Assembly: GCA_016213865.1 (NCBI GenBank)
Contig: JACQZL010000202.1
Location: forward strand, 1 to 10,629
DNA length: 10,629 nucleotides
From: Candidatus Rifleibacteriota bacterium
GTDB taxonomy: Bacteria > UBP17 > UBA6191 > JACPRK01
Reading direction: 5' to 3'
Positions within the stretch are counted from its first letter, which is position 1, and every line of letters starts with the position of its first letter. Under the pieces are notes generated by a model. It was not told the origin of the DNA and made no database searches. It was given only the letters and a program-made list of their open reading frames with translations. The translations under genes and the position numbers were made by a program. This document shows, in pieces, positions 7,601-10,629 of this stretch.

Positions 7601-9367
7601 GGGACCCTGCCAGGCCAGCAGCGCTCCGTCGGGGCCCGTGTAGGACGTGATCGCCACCGAGCCGTCCTGACCCGTCTTGGTCATCTGGCAGGCTGCCTGG
7701 TCATAGGAGAGTGTGTGGGAGATCCCGTTCTCCATGAGGCCGACGACACGGCCGGTCTGAGGGTCGTAGTCGACCTGCAGCAGCAGCGAACCGCTCCGAG
7801 AGGCGAGCCATACGAGGTGCACCGCACCCTCGAGCGGCTCGGGCACCGCGGCTCCGTAGAAGTACATCTGGGAGGTCACCTGCGGGCTCGAGGGGAGCGA
7901 GGAATCGTCGACCATCGCCAGGATGGGGGCCCCCGAGAGGTAGCGGTAGTAGATGGTGCGCCCCGAGCGGTTGCTCGTGAGGCTGGAAAGGGCCCAGTCG
8001 GTCTCGGTCGCCAGCGTGTAGCCCAGGGTGTACGTGCGGCCCTGGGTATCGACGATGACCTTGGGCTGGCTCTGGGGCGGGTTGCCGTCGTAGCCGAGCT
8101 GGAGGTCGTAGTCCGGATCGCGGTGGATGCGCACCAGACGATGCTCGGGGTCGTACACGTACTGGAGCGGCACGCTCTCGTTGAGCCGGCGCGTGAGGGT
8201 GTAGGCCCCGTCGGCGGAGACCGAAAGTTCGAAGTTCGGTGCCGAACTCGTGAGCGACGCGAAGGAACTGGTGTGGTACGGTTTGAAGAACTGCACGACC
8301 AGTCCCGACTCGGTGCCGACATCCACGAAGACCGTGCCGTCCAGCCTCGTCGTCTCCGTGAGGGGCCACGAGAAAGAACGGGTCCACCCCCGGCCCATCG
8401 GCCCCAGTTCGCGATTCACCGACGAATAGAAGCGCTGGAACTGGAACGAAATGCCCCGTGAGGGTGCCTCCAAGTCCGTGTAGGTCAGGACTACTTCGCC
8501 GGTCTTGGCGATGACCGGGCTCCCGTGAGCATGCCCCTGGCAGGCTGCCGCAGTGCAACGAGTGTTCGCACCGGGGGGGCGCTTGGGTTCCGACGAATCG
8601 GGGGCCGGCACGCCAGTTTCGGGGCTGGCATCGTCCCCACCGCAGAGCGTCTTTTCGTTCTGGGCCGCGCTCGAGCCGCGTGCTTCGAGCCAGACGGGAG
8701 AGGTCCTTGTCACGAGTGCCTTGGCCCGTGTTAGCCCGCTGGCCGGAGCGTGCTGAGACGTCGAGTCACGAAGCGGGACCTCGTTGCCTGCGCATGAGAA
8801 CCCCAGTACCACCTGCGTATTCGGCCCCATCCACTCCGGCGGGAAGCGGAACCTCACCTCGGTACTCCCTGCCGCGAGCGGTGCCGTCAGGGTCTCGGGG
8901 AAAGTGGGCGTGGTCGACTCCCCGAACGGATCACTGGCCGTCGCACTCAGCGGCGTGGCATACACCGTTACCGCCGCCGCGGGCGCGTTCACGAAGCTCA
9001 CCGCCAGCCCCAGGCCCGTCGAGGGCAGCGTGCCCGGCGTGCCCAGCGGCCCGCTGTGCAGCACCGAGGGCCCGAGCGTGTCCTCCGTGAGCCAGGGCCG
9101 GATGTCCGCGATCGCCAGCTTCTCGCACAGCACGTAGGGCAGCGGGTTGGCCGCGCCGTTGCTCGAAGTCCACGGGTTCGTGCCCGGCACACAGACCGCC
9201 AGGTAGCCGGGCTGCAGGAGCGCCGACCAGAACTGGCTCAGCACCTCGGGGGACAAGTCCAGGTGCGTCGCCCCTTGCGTCAGGGGCACCGTCCCCACCC
9301 GCTGCGGCTCCGGCCCCATCAGCAGCAGCGGTACGTCGGTGGTCAGCAGGCTCAGACCTCCTGACAT
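4679..9367 (-). CDS. RHS/YD-repeat protein with DUF6531-like region, core truncated
   Basis: This is a 1562-residue protein. Residues 1-225 form an unrecognised, probably beta-rich region without a clear signal peptide. A Pro/Ser-rich linker (230-280) carries C242, C271 and C276. Residues 282-360 (SPVIAKTGEVVLTYTDLE, then FQRFYSSVNRELGPMGRGW) match the DUF6531-type region that opens many RHS proteins. Several dozen YD repeats follow to about 1480 (YEYDDAGRRTARV, GYDPAGRIASIDY). YD repeats normally wrap into a hollow shell. The RHS-associated core begins normally at DHLGSVRALV (1504) and reaches GFTGR (1548), then ends in a 14-residue tail with TTA, CGT and CTT codons unlike the rest. The usual ETGLYYYRARYYD segment, the cleavage motif and any toxin tip are absent. 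The other two minus frames downstream do not encode them either, so a simple frameshift is not the cause. It lies 60 bases after a 118-residue gene in the same frame. The ATG at 9367 has only a poorly spaced AGGGG before it. Confidence 0.9.
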   Translation of the reverse strand: MSGGLSLLTTDVPLLLMGPEPQRVGTVPLTQGATHLDLSPEVLSQFWSALLQPGYLAVCVPGTNPWTSSNGAANPLPYVLCEKLAIADIRPWLTEDTLGPSVLHSGPLGTPGTLPSTGLGLAVSFVNAPAAAVTVYATPLSATASDPFGESTTPTFPETLTAPLAAGSTEVRFRFPPEWMGPNTQVVLGFSCAGNEVPLRDSTSQHAPASGLTRAKALVTRTSPVWLEARGSSAAQNEKTLCGGDDASPETGVPAPDSSEPKRPPGANTRCTAAACQGHAHGSPVIAKTGEVVLTYTDLEAPSRGISFQFQRFYSSVNRELGPMGRGWTRSFSWPLTETTRLDGTVFVDVGTESGLVVQFFKPYHTSSFASLTSSAPNFELSVSADGAYTLTRRLNESVPLQYVYDPEHRLVRIHRDPDYDLQLGYDGNPPQSQPKVIVDTQGRTYTLGYTLATETDWALSSLTSNRSGRTIYYRYLSGAPILAMVDDSSLPSSPQVTSQMYFYGAAVPEPLEGAVHLVWLASRSGSLLLQVDYDPQTGRVVGLMENGISHTLSYDQAACQMTKTGQDGSVAITSYTGPDGALLAWQGPGSTVLRREYGPDRALVATVDAAGERTRYLQSSNSLTISDPEGRESRYEWLPEGPITRIVDPLHHQTQLSYDSRQRLLGLVDPRGFAWTYSNDDCCDRIASMVTPLGHATSWSYDGHGNLTRETLPDGTFTQILYGADDLPTALVDPRGYTLALDTDTAGRVRLVSDAEGRPTTFSHDVEGRVATVRNPLGHLTSLFYDSYSRLARVVGPDGHTAKTVQYFDALHKRVETDARGYPTEWRYDPETRVRTIAYPDETTARVTYDGDARPVIVRNGRGFDSFLRYDRAARLQEVETPDGLRTRFVLDDAGRCREVREAYGTASERRTGYDYEPDGLVRRIDHADGSYVRFEYDDDGNRTLVATPTRSGAEALTRYVYDSRRRVTEIHSADASVTRVVYDAVSNVRELTTAHGTAEARTTSYLYSPAGHLTSVTMPAGSVTSYEYDDAGRRTARVVASNDPAAAVRTEYDRDVYGRVVSVREAVDRAEARTLSLGYDDAGNLIRLTNGRGKSWQFGYDPRNRLNSQADPLGRQTTLGHDGNGNVAWTVLPGGERIETGYDGMDRPVQTVYKRADGSIERTVVTAYDLFGNPTSVTGAGTVLTQAFDVRDRVVAFSQSQLGSSLRQEYDLAGDVRATTLSVGQLPGVTLSYVWDVMHRLRVVDAGQGRHVDFNYNLNGQRSSVGHANGTHASYGYDPAGRIASIDYWNSGGTHLTHLGLTYDARGNVIAAQHDAANSSFTPDALDRLILAAYDDGSRESFSYDGADNRTRHVTTPATGPATVDTYTVDDADTIVRIDRSGGPSTVLTYTPNGQLSREQVGGTTPTTYSWSVSGQLRGITRSDGATLAFSCLPAAAGNLRWRATVASRETRTLWSPDGNPLAELDAANHVTRLHLHGEGLDDFLGHVDPATGDWLSLPVSDHLGSVRALVTLTGAVLATQSFAAYGQLRGPPAPAALGSFGFTGRDGVEVLRITDLGAE

Positions 9368-9427
9368 ACCCCTGTGTAATACCGTCTCCCGCTGGAGGCC
9401 GACGGAGGGGGGTGGCGATTTGGCCTG

Positions 9428-9784
9428 TCACACCAGTGTATAGAACCCGGGCGAATTCGCGCACATGCGCGCGCGATATAAGCACGTGTCAACATGTGCC
9501 ACCGGCATGTCAGGAGTTCTGAGGCTCGGGCCCGAGAAGACCAGCCGCATCCCCTGGTCAGCGTCGGAGATCGGCCCGCTGAACGGGCCCGCGGGCGTCA
9601 TCCCCGTGTGCCAGACCGATACCTGGCTCCCGTCCGTCAGCGTGCGCTGCACGTCGACTACCCTCAGGAAGCGCACCACCTGCAAGGTGTGGTGCTCCAG
9701 GTCCTTGAACTCCCAGTTCTGCGAGGCCCTGCCGATCTGCAACCTCAGGTCGACGGTCCCCTCCGCCCCCTTGGGCCGAAGCAT
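9428..9784 (-). CDS. Hypothetical 118-residue protein between Ig-like and RHS genes
   Basis: I do not recognise this family. The protein looks beta-rich (VDLRLQIGRASQNWEF, LQVVRFLRVVDVQ, GSQVSVWHTGMTPAGPF) and has only two cysteines (C101, C108); it has no signal peptide or membrane segment. The ATG at 9784 shares one base with the TGA of the upstream Ig-like gene (TGATG) and follows GGAGG by 3 bases, which points to translational coupling. The frame continues open upstream to 10405, but that extension overlaps the upstream gene and encodes low-complexity Arg/Gly-rich sequence, so this start is preferred. The stop at 9428-9430 is the only stop between this gene and the RHS start at 9367, both being in one frame. 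It could therefore be a separate small subunit or the severed front of a longer RHS protein. A role with the RHS protein is inferred from position only. Confidence 0.65.
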   Translation of the reverse strand: MLRPKGAEGTVDLRLQIGRASQNWEFKDLEHHTLQVVRFLRVVDVQRTLTDGSQVSVWHTGMTPAGPFSGPISDADQGMRLVFSGPSLRTPDMPVAHVDTCLYRARMCANSPGFYTLV

Positions 9785-10629
9785 CAGCCTCCGCCTTGGC
9801 TGGCCTGCAACTGGGCCGTCTTGCCGGCGCGCTTTCCCGCACCTGCCCATGCGATCGTCGCTTCGACCGTCGCGTACACCGCGCTCGCCGGCAGCGGCGC
9901 CCTCGCGAAGCCCGCGGCGTCCGGCGCCCAGGGCCCAGCCCAGGTGGCCGTCGTCGAGCCGTTCTCGTAGACCGAGATCTGCGAGAACGCCAGCGAAGTC
10001 TGTCCAAAGACCCTGGCCCTGAGCGTCGCCGCTCGCCCCGAAGGGTTGAAGACGATCACCTGGATGGCCCGGTCGCTCGGCTCGATGGTGTGGCCCCCTC
10101 CGAGCCCCACGTCCAACTCGTGGGCGACCGCGGCCGAGTCGACCGTCCGGATCGCGACAATCTGCGGGACGTCGCCGACCACCTCGAAGGTGCAGGAGGT
10201 CGTCGCCTGCAGTCCCGCAGTCCCTATGGCGAGAGTGAGGGTGTGCAGGCCAGGGACGAAGCTCGTGACGGTCACGGGGAGCACGACCCGCAGGGGAAGC
10301 GTCGCCGCGTTGGCTCGACCTCTCGCGTCCTGGTAACGCACCTCGACCTCGTGCTCGCCGGGCGCGCAGGCCGTCAGCCGCAACAGCTTGCCGGTACCGG
10401 AGCAAGCGCTGTCGACGAACCAGAGGAGCTGCGTCAGGCCGATCGGGTCGACGGGTAGGAAGCTCGAGACGGCCGCCGGTGCCACGATGGCGACGATGGG
10501 TACTGTCGGAAGGACCCAGATCGTCCGGGGACTCTCTCCGGTGCGGCCCTGCGAGTCGCGAGCCAGGCAGCGGACAACGGCGGTGCCGGCCCGGGCGGCC
10601 TGGAAAGAAGCCTGCAAACCGTGAGCGAA
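9784..10629 (-). CDS. Ig-like/beta-sandwich repeat protein, 5' end beyond the window
   Basis: The frame is open to the right edge with no stop. A TTG at 10617 could serve as a start, but the sequence before it continues the same domain, so the gene almost certainly begins outside the window; about 281 residues are visible. Numbering from that TTG, residues 1-30 look like the end of an Ig-like domain (GTAVVRCLARDSQGRTGES). Residues 39-111 look like a second one, with W66, D69, GTG at 74-76 and PGEHEVEVRYQDARG at 86-100, the W..D...GTG...L..G.H.V...D..G pattern common in PKD/Ig-like surface repeats. A third weaker unit follows (PGLHTLTLAI, 122-131), then an unassigned beta-rich end. Such domains usually serve adhesion or spacing on exported proteins. 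It heads the visible part of the operon with the 118-residue and RHS genes. The fold class is fairly sure; the function is not. Confidence 0.75.
   Translation of the reverse strand, partial: FAHGLQASFQAARAGTAVVRCLARDSQGRTGESPRTIWVLPTVPIVAIVAPAAVSSFLPVDPIGLTQLLWFVDSACSGTGKLLRLTACAPGEHEVEVRYQDARGRANAATLPLRVVLPVTVTSFVPGLHTLTLAIGTAGLQATTSCTFEVVGDVPQIVAIRTVDSAAVAHELDVGLGGGHTIEPSDRAIQVIVFNPSGRAATLRARVFGQTSLAFSQISVYENGSTTATWAGPWAPDAAGFARAPLPASAVYATVEATIAWAGAGKRAGKTAQLQASQGGG

Noticed and set aside
5162..8461. Open frame of 1099 codons antisense to the RHS gene
   Set aside because: Its codons align exactly with the RHS codons on the other strand, so a stop could arise only from sense TTA, CTA or TCA, which are rare in GC-rich genes. 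The translation is Val/Arg/Gly-rich with no domain, and the RHS frame is clearly the real one.
9787..10405. N-terminal extension of the 118-residue gene
   Set aside because: This stretch overlaps the Ig-like coding region in a different frame and reads as Arg/Gly-rich filler. The TGATG junction gives a natural start.

Overview
The window is high-GC, bacterial-looking DNA with no RNA genes, CRISPR array or recognisable transposase. Several things suggest a Gram-negative lineage such as Acidobacteriota, Myxococcota or Planctomycetota: the GC-rich third codon positions, a membrane protein with a prokaryotic RING-type zinc domain, a large YD-repeat (RHS) protein, and intergenic regions full of palindromic and G/A-rich inverted repeats. 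The sequence alone does not settle the phylum.

Left part, plus strand. Three genes lie in the same direction but far apart, so each is probably its own transcription unit. Positions 1-523 hold two successive pairs of long imperfect inverted repeats and no convincing gene. Next comes a 440-residue dicluster ferredoxin-like protein with a winged-helix-like N-terminus and a cysteine-packed middle (524-1846). It is followed by a 349-base gap with a nested palindrome, then a seven-pass membrane protein with a cytosolic C-terminal zinc-binding RING-like domain (2196-3200). A 302-base gap holds a paired palindromic repeat and a good sigma70-like promoter. The last plus-strand gene is a secreted protein (3503-4492) built from six copies of an aromatic repeat that I do not recognise. 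The copies alternate strictly between two types.

Right part, minus strand. A probable operon enters from beyond the right edge. It consists of an Ig-like/beta-sandwich protein (cut by the window edge), a 118-residue protein whose ATG overlaps the preceding TGA, and a 1562-residue RHS protein with an unrecognised N-terminal region, a DUF6531-like segment and several dozen YD repeats. The RHS protein stops abruptly inside the RHS-associated core, right after the FTGR motif, and carries a short tail with atypical codons. The Tyr-rich remainder of the core and any C-terminal toxin are missing. Its last codons run towards the repeat gene, and the convergent gap (4493-4678) contains an interrupted hairpin.

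The most interesting items are the alternating six-repeat secreted protein, the truncated RHS gene with its odd 3' junction, and the covarying paired palindromes at 3243-3359. I found no complete new system that can be asserted from sequence alone.
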